Shown piece after piece: positions 28,412 to 39,695 of a stretch of 64,000 bases of DNA. The number at the start of each line of letters is the position of its first letter. Within the stretch, counting starts at the first letter, position 1. The notes beneath the pieces were generated by a model. The model worked only from the letters and a program-made list of their open reading frames with translations. It did not search any database and had not been told where the DNA came from. The DNA lies in contig JAUJPP010000007.1 in assembly GCA_030562195.1 (NCBI GenBank), positions 29,137,769 through 29,201,768 of the forward strand, written 5' to 3'. This stretch comes from Nipponacmea schrenckii. Its lineage: Eukaryota; Mollusca; Gastropoda; Lottiidae. The position numbers were made by a program, and so were the translations under genes.

Positions 28412-29865
28412 TCATGTAATCTGGAAACCATATCTGCCAAAATATTGTCAATCCCCTTAATAAACACAGCTGTAACTGTAAAATTGTACGTGGCTTGGAT
28501 CCAGAACAAATTTCGCAAATAACCCATAACAAACTGATTTCTCGACGACCCTTTGTTGATGTAGGACCGGGCTGAAATATTGTCCGTAAAAACAATGACT
28601 TTCCGGTTCGCAAGATAAGGAGCCCAATAATGTAAAGCTAGAATCAACATCACAGTTTCTTTGACATTTATATGCTCATTGCATAATTGCGGGAGATCAA
28701 TATTCCAGTTTACATACAAATAATCTCCTTCGAACACAGCCCCACCCCCTTCATTACAAGCGTCTGAAGATAGAGTAGTGACTGGTCGTGGATCTAGTAT
28801 CTTAACTGTGCGATTAAAAGTTGACATGTAGGTCGCCCACCAAGATATATCCTGTAACATAGAATCTGTTAGTAAAAGTCTGTCACTTCTACGTTGTAGT
28901 GGTTTGTTTGCATCGATAAGTCTCCGTAGGAACGTCCTCCCACCTTTAATGACTTGACAGGCCCAATTTAGCTTGCCGATTAACGATACGAGCTGTCCCT
29001 TGCTGATCCGTTTTTTGGCACTGAAATCAGTTAGTTGCACGTGGAGTTCGGAAAGTTTAGTGTCGGGTAAAGAGAGGGTTAGGTCCACACTATTGATCAC
29101 CACACCTAGAAATATAAGTTCTTGACAAGGGCTCTCCACTTTAGACCAATTTATCCGAAAACCGAGCTTACGGAGAACTTGAAGTAAACTATTAAACGAA
29201 CTAAGACACTGTTCGTAGGTGTCCCCAAAGACCAGAAAATCATCGATATAGGCGATAACAGTTGCATCATATTTGTCCTTCATAATGCGGCATACACTAC
29301 TACTTAAGCGTTGGATTATGCTTGGGCTTTTTGACGCACCGAAAGGAAGTTTGGCATCGAAAAAATGAACCTCCCGGGCAACCGAATGTCGATTAAAAGT
29401 CCACTTGAGTCCTGTATATTTGTAGTTAGATGGGTGTATATTAACGGATCTGTAAGCACTTTTCAAGTCTACCTTTGCCAAGTAGCAACCCTGCTTAATA
29501 TACTTACAAGCCACAGTCAAATCCATATAATGGCAGCTATTATCGGACGAATATGCATTAAGTCCTTTACCAGAAGGGCGGCTTGCGTCGTGGATTAGTC
29601 TAACATTCCCATTATTTTTAGGAATTGCTCCGATGGCGCTAACAATAGTCTTAGGTACATTACATGCCACATAATTACCATTATCAAATTCGATATTAAG
29701 TTGTTCTTCAACTTTTGCACAGTTTGCAAAAGCCGATGCATAATTTTCGCACACAGTCGGCTCTGGATCCCCCACAGGAATGTCTACAATATTAAACCCG
29801 TTCTTAACCCCGTCCAGTATATAGTCTCTGTCAAAATCATCCGAAGGCAACAAGTTAAGCCACAT
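28333..29865 (-). CDS. reverse transcriptase-RNase H of the DIRS-type element
   Basis: 510 aa from the first ATG; the frame is open upstream to the gag stop (29915). RT fingers and palm: GAIPKNNGNVRLIHD (~79-93), AKVDLKSAYR with first catalytic Asp (D133), LPFGASKSP (~173-181), AYIDDFLVFG (YIDD 206-209). The connection region holds LVSLIGKLNWA (~292-302). The RNase H domain has D368 (SSDACNEGGG), E403 (VKETVM), D428 (VFTDN) and D478 (ADMVSRL), the full catalytic set. Domain order and motif style match the DIRS1-type RT/RH family rather than LTR retroelements. Likely made as a gag-RT fusion by -1 frameshifting at 29922-29916. All key residues are present. Confidence 0.93.
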   Translation of the reverse strand: MWLNLLPSDDFDRDYILDGVKNGFNIVDIPVGDPEPTVCENYASAFANCAKVEEQLNIEFDNGNYVACNVPKTIVSAIGAIPKNNGNVRLIHDASRPSGKGLNAYSSDNSCHYMDLTVACKYIKQGCYLAKVDLKSAYRSVNIHPSNYKYTGLKWTFNRHSVAREVHFFDAKLPFGASKSPSIIQRLSSSVCRIMKDKYDATVIAYIDDFLVFGDTYEQCLSSFNSLLQVLRKLGFRINWSKVESPCQELIFLGVVINSVDLTLSLPDTKLSELHVQLTDFSAKKRISKGQLVSLIGKLNWACQVIKGGRTFLRRLIDANKPLQRRSDRLLLTDSMLQDISWWATYMSTFNRTVKILDPRPVTTLSSDACNEGGGAVFEGDYLYVNWNIDLPQLCNEHINVKETVMLILALHYWAPYLANRKVIVFTDNISARSYINKGSSRNQFVMGYLRNLFWIQATYNFTVTAVFIKGIDNILADMVSRLHDDKMFDKLYNTLPLHSLGFVEFIYIF

Positions 29866-29912
29866 GTCATAATTAAGATCATAAGATGGACTGTGGGGTG
29901 CAGGATCCTGCC

Positions 29913-29922
29913 CTAGTTTTTT
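29913..29922 (-). promoter_or_regulatory. putative -1 ribosomal frameshift site at the gag stop
   Basis: In the gag frame the last codons read CCA AAA AAC TAG, so the heptamer A-AAA-AAC (29922-29916) is in the canonical X-XXY-YYZ phase and abuts the gag stop. Slipping back one base enters the RT frame (CTA GGG CAG...), which is open to the RT ATG and beyond. GGGCAGGATCCTGCACCC just downstream can fold into a small bulged hairpin, although it sits closer to the slip site than usual. Confidence 0.65.
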
Positions 29923-31103
29923 GGTTGTGACAAATTGCTGGTCGAATTTGACGGACCGGGCGTGGAACTCGTGGGTTGTGACGATCCATGTTTAGCTGCA
30001 GGGTGGCCCGGGGCGTAGCAGATGTAACAATGGTGAGCCAAACGACAGTCACTGCGAATACATGCGTCTGCGTTGAATCGTCTACAAATTTCTCTGCCAT
30101 CTGCGAGGAATGGGCCCCTCCCCCGTTTTTGTTGTTTAGTCTGCCCCCATACTTTAGGTTGAACCACCTTATCAGCCTTTAATTCAGACAAAGCTCGGGC
30201 TGTTGCATTGTCTGTCCTGGGAATTAGATTAAATTCACGTAAATCAGATTTTGGGCTGTTCCACTGATAATTCTCGAAGGCTTGATTCTCCCTATACTCG
30301 CGGTCATAAAGCAAAACGCTAGGCCAAATGTAATTGGACGATAATCTCAATATACTTTGTGTGTATTTAAGATAGGCAACAACACCTAGTGAGTCTATTT
30401 CCTGTTGGGCCATCATCTCTAATAAAATTTGAATGCTGCTATAGCCCCATTGTTCTGCAGTAATTGCCATTTCACTCCTGCTATCACCTATGAGAATTTT
30501 TAAACCATTACCTATTTCTACTGACTGTTTATCATCTCTAGCAATCACATCCTTCGCACCAGCCCAAAGGAAGTCTTTAATTTTGCGATATTTACCCGAA
30601 GGCCTGTTGTTTATGTCCTGCTCAGTAAGGAGATTGTTCATCATGTGGACCTGGTCGTCTGGTGGATGTGGTTTTGGGAGTGGGGTAGGCCTACCAGGTG
30701 GGTTTGGGATGGTCAGGCCTGTCAGAGTTGACTCTAGTTCTTGAATCTGCCGCGTCAGTCTTGCTTTCTCAACCTTAATTTTTAGGGACGCGTGTCGTCG
30801 ATTTAAGGCCTCCAATTCATCATCCTGTAATTACTGGGCTTGTCCCCGGCTCATTTTGATTTTACTGGTTCCAGGTCTAACTACAGGAGTTTGGAGCTCG
30901 TTTCCTGTCAGTGGCGGTGACCTCATGTTGACCCGGTCTTGTTGTAGTATTGATGCAGGTGTCTTCATCAATAGCTTGTCTGTCTCGCACTTAACTGACA
31001 ATAATTCATCGATATCACTTGAATCGTCCATTTTTATTCTCTGTATATAGTCCCCCATCCTGTGACCGGCCTTTTGACGTTTTGGGCGATCTTTCGAAGC
31101 CAT
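29913..31103 (-). pseudogene. gag-like protein of the DIRS-type element, one in-frame TAA
   Basis: 397 codons in one frame from ATG at 31103 to TAG at 29913, interrupted only by TAA at 30833-30831. The N-terminal part (90 aa) is basic and hydrophilic (MASKDRPKRQKAGHRMGDY). The part after the stop has a heptad-like stretch (~100-130), a proline-rich linker, a helical region (AITAEQWGYSSIQILLEMM), and a C-terminal Cys/His cluster CRRFNADACIRSDC...HHCYIC...GHP typical of gag proteins of this superfamily. The single stop could be a point mutation or a readthrough site. Its context (CAG TAA TTA) is not a known readthrough signal. Otherwise the frame is undamaged. Confidence 0.8.
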
Positions 31104-31755
31104 GAATTATGCGAATTGCTAACTAACAGCTCAAAGTTATTCGCGGCAGAAGAAACTGACTTAAGCAGAGCCAGCTAACTTGCTTGGCGACGGTTTCGTA
31201 TTCCGTGTTTTCGTATAAACATAAATTTATTAACTAAATTAACTCATAAAACAACAAGGGAGCGTTGATCACATCCTCTGGCAGGCGTCGTTAGCAAAAC
31301 ACAAGTTATATCCCTTTGTCATACCTATAAACAAATGTCAGACAAAAAAGATTATTCGCGTCCTAAATGAAATCTTCAGCATAAACAATACAACAAATCA
31401 AACATCGCATGTCCAAAGCCCGGTGCTACTACCAATAACACGATGCCAGGCGTCACAACACGCCAAATTAATTAAAAAAAATAACTTTTAAAAACTTGTA
31501 AAACTAATTGGTACCACCAACAAAATAGATTTATCAAATAAAAATCTAGTCAAATGAATCGCTTTCTTTCATTCTTGAGTTGTAAATCTACAGATTTCCC
31601 AGACACATGTCACAGTGGAAAGAACGAAGAATTAATAATGTAAATTGGCTTTTAAACACTTAGTGCTCGACAGTGTAAGAAGCCATCAATAATACCAAGA
31701 GAAGGTGTTTAGAAAGTCTGTGCTACTAATTCATAAAATACGAGGTCTGTTTTCA
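31104..31755. other. 5' flank of the retrotransposon
   Basis: Probably contains the element's 5' non-coding region and terminus. AGGCGTC occurs at ~31281 and ~31448, but I could not match either to the 3' end. No ORF of interest. Confidence 0.35.
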
Positions 31756-31890
31756 CAATGAAACTATAAAAGTCTTACATTTTGACACCATGGTTACAAT
31801 GGAATTACAAACTTTAAAATATATTTTGACACCATGGTCACAATGAAGTTATAAAAGTCTTACATTTTGACACCATGATTTCAGTGGAAT
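31756..31890. repeat. short tandem repeat, ~45-bp unit, three copies
   Basis: Three units of the form ACAATGAARTTATAAAAGTC + TTACATTTTGACACCATGGT. Copy 2 is the most diverged. Confidence 0.8.
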
Positions 31891-33527
31891 AGCTGATCGG
31901 ATAGTGGAGTTTATTGTCGTGACATCAACGCCAACCAACTATAACATTCACATTAATTGTGCCAAGACAACGCATAAGCCTATTCTCTTTTCGAATTCAA
32001 TATGGCAAGGAATCGTAAACGTGTATAACCCGTTCGACACAACACATGGGTGTGATGTGATTGTCTTTTCCGAACGAGTAGACGCTTGTTCCATATCAGG
32101 CCCCCCAACTTCATCTGCTACAAATTGTACTTTAAAGTTCCTCAATTACTCAGCTAGCAATATTTCTCTTATTGTACACTGCATTCCCGTCTGCATTAAG
32201 ATCAGAAAAGTAGGACGTAAAACTCCATTTATTATATTTCCAACCTTCATCGTGATAGAGGGGAAAATATGTACAGAAAGAAGCGATACATTATATTTTG
32301 TTAGAAACGTAAAGATGGCAAGTTTCCGCACCATATCCTTAAGTTATTTGAAATAACATGTAGCAGATGTGAATGAAAATAGTCTAGACTATAATTATAT
32401 CATTATTATTCCTCAATCAATTAGAACTTGAAGTAAGTCGTATGGAATAACCAGAAACATAGGGCGTTGTTACCAACAATAATATTTGACCATTTTTGAT
32501 GATGTTACAATGGAAATATTCGGATAGTAAGAAACTTTGTAACAGATACTTATGCAAGCTGCGTCAGTTCCTGATCTGAGAGTTTATCCCAAAACGAATG
32601 AAGTGACAATAGTAAACGAGTAGGCAAATGCCAATGTCGTGCTCTGAAATTTCGTTTATGAAACGCGATAATCCCCTTCTTCATTTCTGAAGAAAATTTA
32701 TTGAGCGAATTGTGTAAAACACGCATCGATACCAATAATCTCTATATTCAAGGTGGCTATAAGCAGAAAACAACATTGAGTAGATTATGTGTATGTTATC
32801 AGACTTTTAACTTCCCTGTTGAAATGCTGAATAAAATATACTTGAAAGCATGCTACATCAATATACTCATAAGGAGCCCAAGTGCATGTTCGTGAATTCT
32901 TTAAACTCTATTCCCTCATAATCAAATACATCATCCATGTATATTTTTACGTTCTCAGGAAACGTAATCCCTAAATATCAGGAAGTCATCCCTGTATTTA
33001 ACGACACCCCCACGATGTATTAAAGTACGTAAGCTTTACTTAAAGGAACCTACTTTCTTCCTTCCCTATAAATAAACGCCCAAATAGGTACATGGTTTAT
33101 GGTCTCAATACTCAAATAAATTCTTATAATACTCAAATATAATAACCGATACACTTTATTGTACTTAATATTACTCCCCATTCTACTGAAATACATGGAC
33201 CATCTTATTAAATACATCTTTGTGTCTAAAGTCTGCACGATATTTATGTCTTCCTGTTCTAGTTATTTTCAGAAGACTGATTTTGAATAACGTTCAATAT
33301 AATTGTTGGGGAAAAGAAGAAATAACTACTAGAAACTGAAATAATATCCATCTTGCTTGGAAATATTGTTCAACAGGAGACTACTTCCGTTTTTTGTTTT
33401 CATAAAAAAAAATCTTCAAGGAAAAAGAAGAAAAAACGAATGAACCAACTGACTGGGTCGTCTGTTTAATGAGATGTATTCCAGAAAAAGGATAAGCACC
33501 ATATGAGTTTAACAGAATGGTGCATTT
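31891..33527. other. non-coding, one long ORF of doubtful value
   Basis: A 150-codon frame starts with GTG at 31904 and runs to 32356. It shows no recognisable domain and includes the dispersed SINE-like tail GGACGTAAAACTCCAT (~32213). A 65-codon and a 62-codon ORF oppose it on the minus strand. I see no splice sites that would make it an exon. The rest of the interval is featureless. Confidence 0.4.
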
Positions 33528-33680
33528 GATGTGACCTGCAATGTTTGAGTTGGATGTGACCTCCATAATGCTTGAATGGAATGTGTGCTCCATAATGTTG
33601 GTGCGGATTGTGCCCTTCATAATGTGTAAGTGGGATGTGTCGTCCATAATGTTGGAGTAGGATTTGTCCTCCATAATGAT
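33528..33680 (-). repeat. minisatellite, 27-bp unit, six copies
   Basis: Units start at about 33528, 33553, 33580, 33607, 33634 and 33661 and share GATGTGWCCTCCATAATG. Because 27 is divisible by three, a 127-codon minus-strand ORF (33764-33381) spans it and shows nine-residue repeats (SNIMDDTSH-like). Nothing else suggests it is translated. Confidence 0.85.
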
Positions 33681-35549
33681 TTGGAGCAGAAGATTCTCCA
33701 CAGCATTAAAGAGCATAGCTCTACACCCTTCTGAAAAACCTTCAAAAGGCGATATTATCAACAATTTTTAAACAGAATACAAGAACCTGTTCAGCCAGCA
33801 TAATGTAACCATCGTATAGTATAATTACATTGTTCCATTCCATTGCGTGCTATGTTAGAAACGCAGTCCAGATTCTAATAAATTGGTGTGATTAAATGAT
33901 CAAACGGCAAACTTGATGAATACCGAATGCTAAAGACATCATTTTACTTTCGATTGAGTTCATCTCTTGAGGCAATGTCACCCACGTACCTGTCAAGATT
34001 CCTGATATTATACTTGATGAAGCGTACAGATCTATCAATAATGGTTTTAACACGATTATTCTCCAGGCGGTTAATGTATTATTAATTAAGCTTGAGTTAA
34101 GTCTACAGTAGATTAGTTTTTACTTTATATAGACCATTTACAGGTCTTGTTATTATGTTTCCACATTAATTTGTTGATGATACTATAATCAGTATTCTGT
34201 CGTCTTGCAATGGACCATGAACACACTGTGTGGTCATTTATGTCGGTTTTCGTGCAGCCAATCAGATACTTTTACGAGAATAAGGAAAAGTTCTCGGTGA
34301 CCCTTATCTTTGTGGGGACATAGAGATGGGACTGTTATATACATATAGTATTTGCAGCAGTCTTTCACATGCTATAACAATGCAAATACTCCACCCTGTC
34401 TTAATTTTTCCTGTATTTCTATTACTACACTCGAGTTTCCAGACACATATAAAGGCAAATAAACAGACATTTCCTGTATGAATCCTGCCAGACGTTCGAA
34501 AAGAAAATAATAAGCCATTGAACCAAAAGAAATAATAACCTAAGCTAATTATATAGGTTAATAAACAGGAAATCTATTTAATTGAACTTACCTTGTATCT
34601 AAGAAACTTGAAAGACTAACCATGATTTCATATTATAGCTGAATGATATAATAATCCAAAGACATGCGATATTCACGTATATAGATCACATACAAATGTC
34701 TTTTATCTCGCCTGTAGTAATTAGATTAGTTGATATACATTGTTTGTATGGGATAATAAAACTTAGTTAATAAATGTTATTCCTGAAACGAACTAGTCAG
34801 TATCATTAACGAAGAACTTTTGAATTCAGTTTACATCTTGCGTTGCAACTTCTAATAAATTATCTAAAAGGGCTAATTGGATTGGCAATATGTCACTTTA
34901 ACATTTGAAGGTTGAAAAGAATGGTCTTTTGTGTATATATTCAGTCTAATAAAATCAAACAATCGATACGAAAGAAGTGTCTCGGATAGTACGAAATTGT
35001 ATCTATCATTGCACTGCCTTTTTTCACATTGACTGACCATAACACATTTTCGTTTTCTTTTCGTGTTTGAATCAGGTCCAGATACGGTTTTTTATCCCTT
35101 AACTAGTCCAGTAATTCCACAGACGTGTTGTAACAAAAGGGTTTGGTATGATATTTGTATCTTGTAGATTGTGGACGACTCTTTTATTGAATTTTCGAGG
35201 ATAGCCACAGAAACTTGTCTGTTTCCGAAGAAACACTAAGATAGATATGGGAATTCTTCAATCTATTTTAGGTCAAAATCATTAAGTTAACTCGGATCCT
35301 TTTACAGCATTGATAGCAATTATTCTCGAAGTTTGGTCGAATCATGTCACTAAAAGTATCATTCACTATTATAGGTTCCTGTAAGCATCAACATTTTATG
35401 TTACGACAGAGTTGGTTGTAACCACAAAGTCACTAATTGCTTAACTTCTAATAGAGTTAATGGTATTTTTCTATTCAACACTCTTAGATATATCATACGA
35501 GAATAAAACAACTTCTGTCTAAGAACGATTCGTGTTATCCATTAGGGAT
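33681..35549. other. intergenic, nothing recognised
   Basis: No exon-like ORF, TIR pair or array identified. Confidence 0.4.
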
Positions 35550-36062
35550 ATCCATATCGAGGTATAACAATGTATATACATTTCATCCTTTTCTAAATTG
35601 TCCTTATCGAGGTATAAACATTAAAGTTGTCCTTATCGAGGTATAAACATTACAGTTGTCCTTATCGAGGTATAATATTACAGTTGTCCTTATCGAGGTA
35701 TAACATAACAGTTGTCCTTATCGAGGTATAACATTACAGTTGTCCTTATCGAGGTATAACATTACAGTTGTCCTTATCGAGGTATAACATTACAGTTGTC
35801 CTTATCGAGGTATAACATTTTTACAGTTGTCCTATCGAGGTATAACAGTACAGTTGTCCTTATGTAGGTAAAACATTACAGTTGTCCTTATCGAGGTATA
35901 ACAGTACAGTTGTCCTTATCGAGGTATAACATTACAATCGTTCCTATCGAGGTATAACAGTGCATTTGTCCTTATCGAGGTATAAAAATGTATAAGAAAT
36001 TCTTTATCCTTATCGAGGTATAACAAAGAAGAAGATATACTTTATCCTTATCGAGGTAAAAT
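35550..36062. repeat. minisatellite, 28-bp unit, ~17 copies
   Basis: Consensus CCTTATCGAGGTATAACATT + ACAGTTGT. The central units (35640-35830) are almost identical. Outer units drift and vary in length (27-45 bp), the usual pattern of an array homogenised from its middle. Confidence 0.95.
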
Positions 36063-37955
36063 ATTGCGGAGGGTCATCCCAATCATTATCGGCGTATAGG
36101 CCTTAGAGTATTGTAGAACACTTTTATCCTTCGCAAAATATCGCAATATAACTGTTTGGGTTACAGATTGAATGTTGTTTAGTTCGGATCGATAGATTAT
36201 CTATTTTCTCCCACTACATGAAAAATTAATGATGTCTTCACACAATTACGATTGAATCGAATCGCAGTCGATTTAGAACCCTTCTGACAATTATAGAAAG
36301 GATCAAGTCAATTACAAGATACCATTGGATATACAATTACATCAACACCTCCAACACTTGTGAACATGGGTTATCTTGTAAAAAAATTGAATTCCTGTAA
36401 TGAAACTAAATTACTACCCTATCAACAACTGAAATTCAGGAAATTTGACAGTAATCTGTGACTTATATTGCAAAATTAAAACACTAAATAACTGCCCAGT
36501 TTGAACTATTGAAATTTATGAATTAGGACAGTAAATGTTGATATTATTTCTGATAATTCGGTCGAGGTCACCTTGTTCTATTTCTCTTTTATCCAACCAC
36601 TTTATGTTACAATTCCGTTGATGATATGAAACAAACGTATCATTTACTCCATGCTGTTTCACTACAGATAAATACAACGACAACTAATCTCTCTCCAGAC
36701 AGTTCGGGATTTAATAACAATTAGGTCTCTTTACAACACACAACCAGAACACAGCATTGCGCATTTCACCAAAACCTTTACCTATAAATAATTAAATAAA
36801 GCAAGTCTACTGCAAATTACTTTATATTTGGATTCCTTACAATTCTGATTGATTCGATTAAGATCACACCGTTGTGCTCCGACCAATTCCTTGTATCAAG
36901 AGATCTTTAAATGTCAAAATGTAAACACTTGGAACACAATTCACTATGATTACTGTGGGCGAAGATGTGTTCAAATTTCGCAGACAGCAACACATTAGAT
37001 AAAATCCTCTGAAAACAACCTTTTCTCTTTGTTTTGTATACTGTGTTTTACACCCTACCTATAGAAAAAGGTTATGCATAAAAAATTCCATACTGGAAAC
37101 TGCACAATTTCTGTATTACGTCCATTTCCAGTGGCATCCACAAAGTCATCTTTATGAAAATTACCCGGAAGTACCTTCAAGGACACATTATTGTTGATAC
37201 CCTGGGGCATCAAAATAGAGACAAATAGTCCTGTTTTTGGCTTTCAAAATAAAAGTTCCTTATAATATAACAGTCCAATTGGCTTCAAATTAACCTAAGT
37301 CGGTAAATGTCTGTAGGCAGCGATTAAGTGACACGAGTAATAAAACTGCTTTGTCCAGTTCCACACTGTGAATGAATATTAAGTCAAAGTTTTAGTTGTA
37401 AGGAGAGAATGTAAACAAAACACGATAAAGTTAAGTTATTATTCGTCGAACGAGACGAAATATCAGTCATTTTATTGATCAACGAGGAAATGATGGTTTG
37501 GTTACAGCCATGCTCTATTACTCGACGTGTACATTGCTTTTTCTATACATTGCAATATTCTAAGGGAATGGTTTCTTTTGTAAAGGAAGTTATCTATTCA
37601 TATGAAGTGATACGAAATAGATTTTATATCCTTCTTTCTGCAATTTCAAAAGAGGCAAACTATCTTCATCCTTATGTGCCACTGAGTTAATAGAGTGTTT
37701 ACACATCGAGTTTTATCGTGATCGGCTAGGGAGAACAGTCCTTTTATACGTTTATGCGTTCATCTGATAATTGTTTGTAATAGAAATGACTTAAAAGTAC
37801 TATCATAGTTGAAAGAAGGCCATTAGCAAATTATTGGATACTTAGAGAATCAGTCTTTCCATCAGTGCTGATGGTAGAAAAGAGTGTTGCTTAGTGTTTC
37901 AGTCATACCATAAATATGGGAAGTAGAAAAATTGTTGGGTCTTCAGATTTACCAC
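36063..37955. other. intergenic, nothing recognised
   Basis: Only short unbiased ORFs (for example 37475-37690). No structural feature supported. Confidence 0.4.
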
Positions 37956-38700
37956 AAACATCATTGATGACAGAACGATTGTTGGTCGTTGAGAGTAGCC
38001 TACCGGTCTTACCGTCATTGATGATGGCAGAACGAATGTTGGTCGCTGAGAGTACCAGTCTTACAATTATTGATGATGGCAGAACGATTATTGGTTGTTT
38101 AGAGTACCAGTTTTTACCATCATTGATGATGGCAGAGCGATTGTTAGTTGTTGAGAGTAGCCTACCAGTCTCACCATCATTGATGATGGCAAAACGATTG
38201 TTGGTTGTTGAGAGTAGCCTACCAGTTTTTACCATCATTGATGATGGCAGAACGATTGTTAGTTGTTGAGAGTAGCCTACCAGTCTTACAATTATTGATG
38301 ATGGCAGAGCGATTGTTGGCTGTTGAGAGTACCAGTCTTACCATTATTGATGATGGCAGAACGATTGTTAGTTGTTGAGAGTACCAATCTTACCATCCTT
38401 GATTAGGCAGAGAGATTGTTTGTTATTGAGAGTAGCCTACCAGTCTTACCATCATTGATGATGGCAGAGCGATTGTTAGTTGTTGAGAGAACCAATCTTA
38501 CCATCATTGATGATAGCAGAACGATTGTTAGTTGTTGAGAGTAGCCTACCAGTCTTACCGTCATTGATGATGGCAGAACATTTGTTAGTTGTGGAGAGTA
38601 GCCTACCAGTCTTACCATTATTGATGATGGCAGAGCGATTGTTGGCTGTTGAGAGTACCCGTCTTACCATCATTGATGATGACAGATTGGGTTGCTTGGC
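37956..38700. repeat. minisatellite, 50/57-bp units, ~13 copies
   Basis: Consensus CATTGATGATGGCAGAACGA + TTGTTGGTTGTTGAGAGTAG + CCTACCAGTCTTACCAT. Shorter units lack the AGCCT-containing part. ORFs on both strands (37903-38719) exist only because the main unit length is divisible by three. Confidence 0.95.
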
Positions 38701-38734
38701 CATTCTTTTCACAATTTAAAATGTGTAAGCTACG

Positions 38735-38762
38735 GTGTGTGTGTGTGGGGGGGGGGGGGGTG
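38735..38762. repeat. (TG)n / poly(G) simple repeat
   Basis: GTGTGTGTGTG followed by a run of 13 or more G. The G run may be mis-sized in assembly. Confidence 0.95.
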
Positions 38763-39695
38763 TCAGCCTCTCAGTGAGCCATGGCCCATTCTGAGGAACT
38801 GGTCTTAAATGATATGGCTTGTTAATATCAAACCATTCCAAAAGCTTGTTTATATGGTAATTAACAATGATTAAATTCTGAGCTAATGATTTCCTTAGAT
38901 TGTTTTCATACTAACATACCAGAACTAGTATTATATATTTCTAGCGTTTATTCTAAAAAACTCAAGTTGAGAATATATATAATTATACATATTATAATAC
39001 AGACTAAGATATCAAATACACAAAACAAAACTAATATAATGAATATAAAACTAAATGTGAAATAGACATTGTTCTTGACTTCATTGTAAATGCAACCTTA
39101 ATCTTAAAAATCTTTTTCATACTAGTATAAAGTCGTTGATATAGTCATGAGATAATAAAATAGAAAATATATACATGTGTAAACTTCTATAATGATAACC
39201 ACTCCAAATAACAAAACTTGAATTCATAACTCAAGGAACTTTGTATTCAAATTAAAAAGAAATCCTCTCATTGGTATAATATCATTAAATATAATTTCAG
39301 TATATTTCTAATAACATTTTGGCACTATAGTACACTTTCTAAAATTAAGTGTGAACTCAAGAAATTATAGTATCAACATCTTCATAAATTGATTTGTTTT
39401 TTTAACTTTTGAAAAGTTAGACATATCAGATATTTTACCAGCAGGAGTAAGTATACTTGATTAATACTATATGCTTTATTTTTTCTAGCACACATTAAAA
39501 AGGGCCTTCAATAGTGGGTAATAAATCTGCAATATTAGCTTACACCCGAAGTGGACATTAACTTGTCATTTACCTAAAATTAGTAAGATATTGAATTGCC
39601 TAACAAGATAAATTAGCATGTATTATCAATTTAAAAGCCCTGAGATTAAGACAATTAAGATCAAATAAAACTGTGGAGTCTATAGAGTAATATTA
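38763..39695. other. 3' flank / 3' UTR of GPC1-A
   Basis: AT-rich, no ORF of interest. It follows the GPC1-A stop on the minus strand and should hold that gene's 3' UTR. Confidence 0.45.

Larger units (their letters stand above)
27061..31103 (-). mobile_element. DIRS-superfamily tyrosine-recombinase retrotransposon
   Basis: Minus-strand order gag, reverse transcriptase-RNase H, tyrosine recombinase, the arrangement of DIRS/Ngaro/PAT-type elements that integrate by recombination rather than by a DDE integrase. No protease or integrase is seen. No adenine methyltransferase domain lies between RNase H and YR, which is nearer the Ngaro plan, but I could not find split direct repeats or matching inverted termini. 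The clade is therefore open. The limits given are the 3' hairpin (27062-27209) and the gag ATG (31103); true ends lie further out. RT and YR frames look intact, suggesting recent activity. Confidence 0.9.

Noticed and set aside
27816..30744. Plus-strand ORFs of 64-88 codons across the retrotransposon
   Set aside because: Antisense shadows of the gag, RT and YR frames.
31904..32356. 150-codon plus-strand ORF beside the retrotransposon
   Set aside because: GTG start, no domain, contains a dispersed SINE-like tail, opposed by minus-strand ORFs of similar quality.
37903..38719. Several 71-117-codon ORFs on both strands with repeated TNNRSAIINDG
   Set aside because: By-product of the 57-bp minisatellite; all frames repeat the same units and none has splice or start context.
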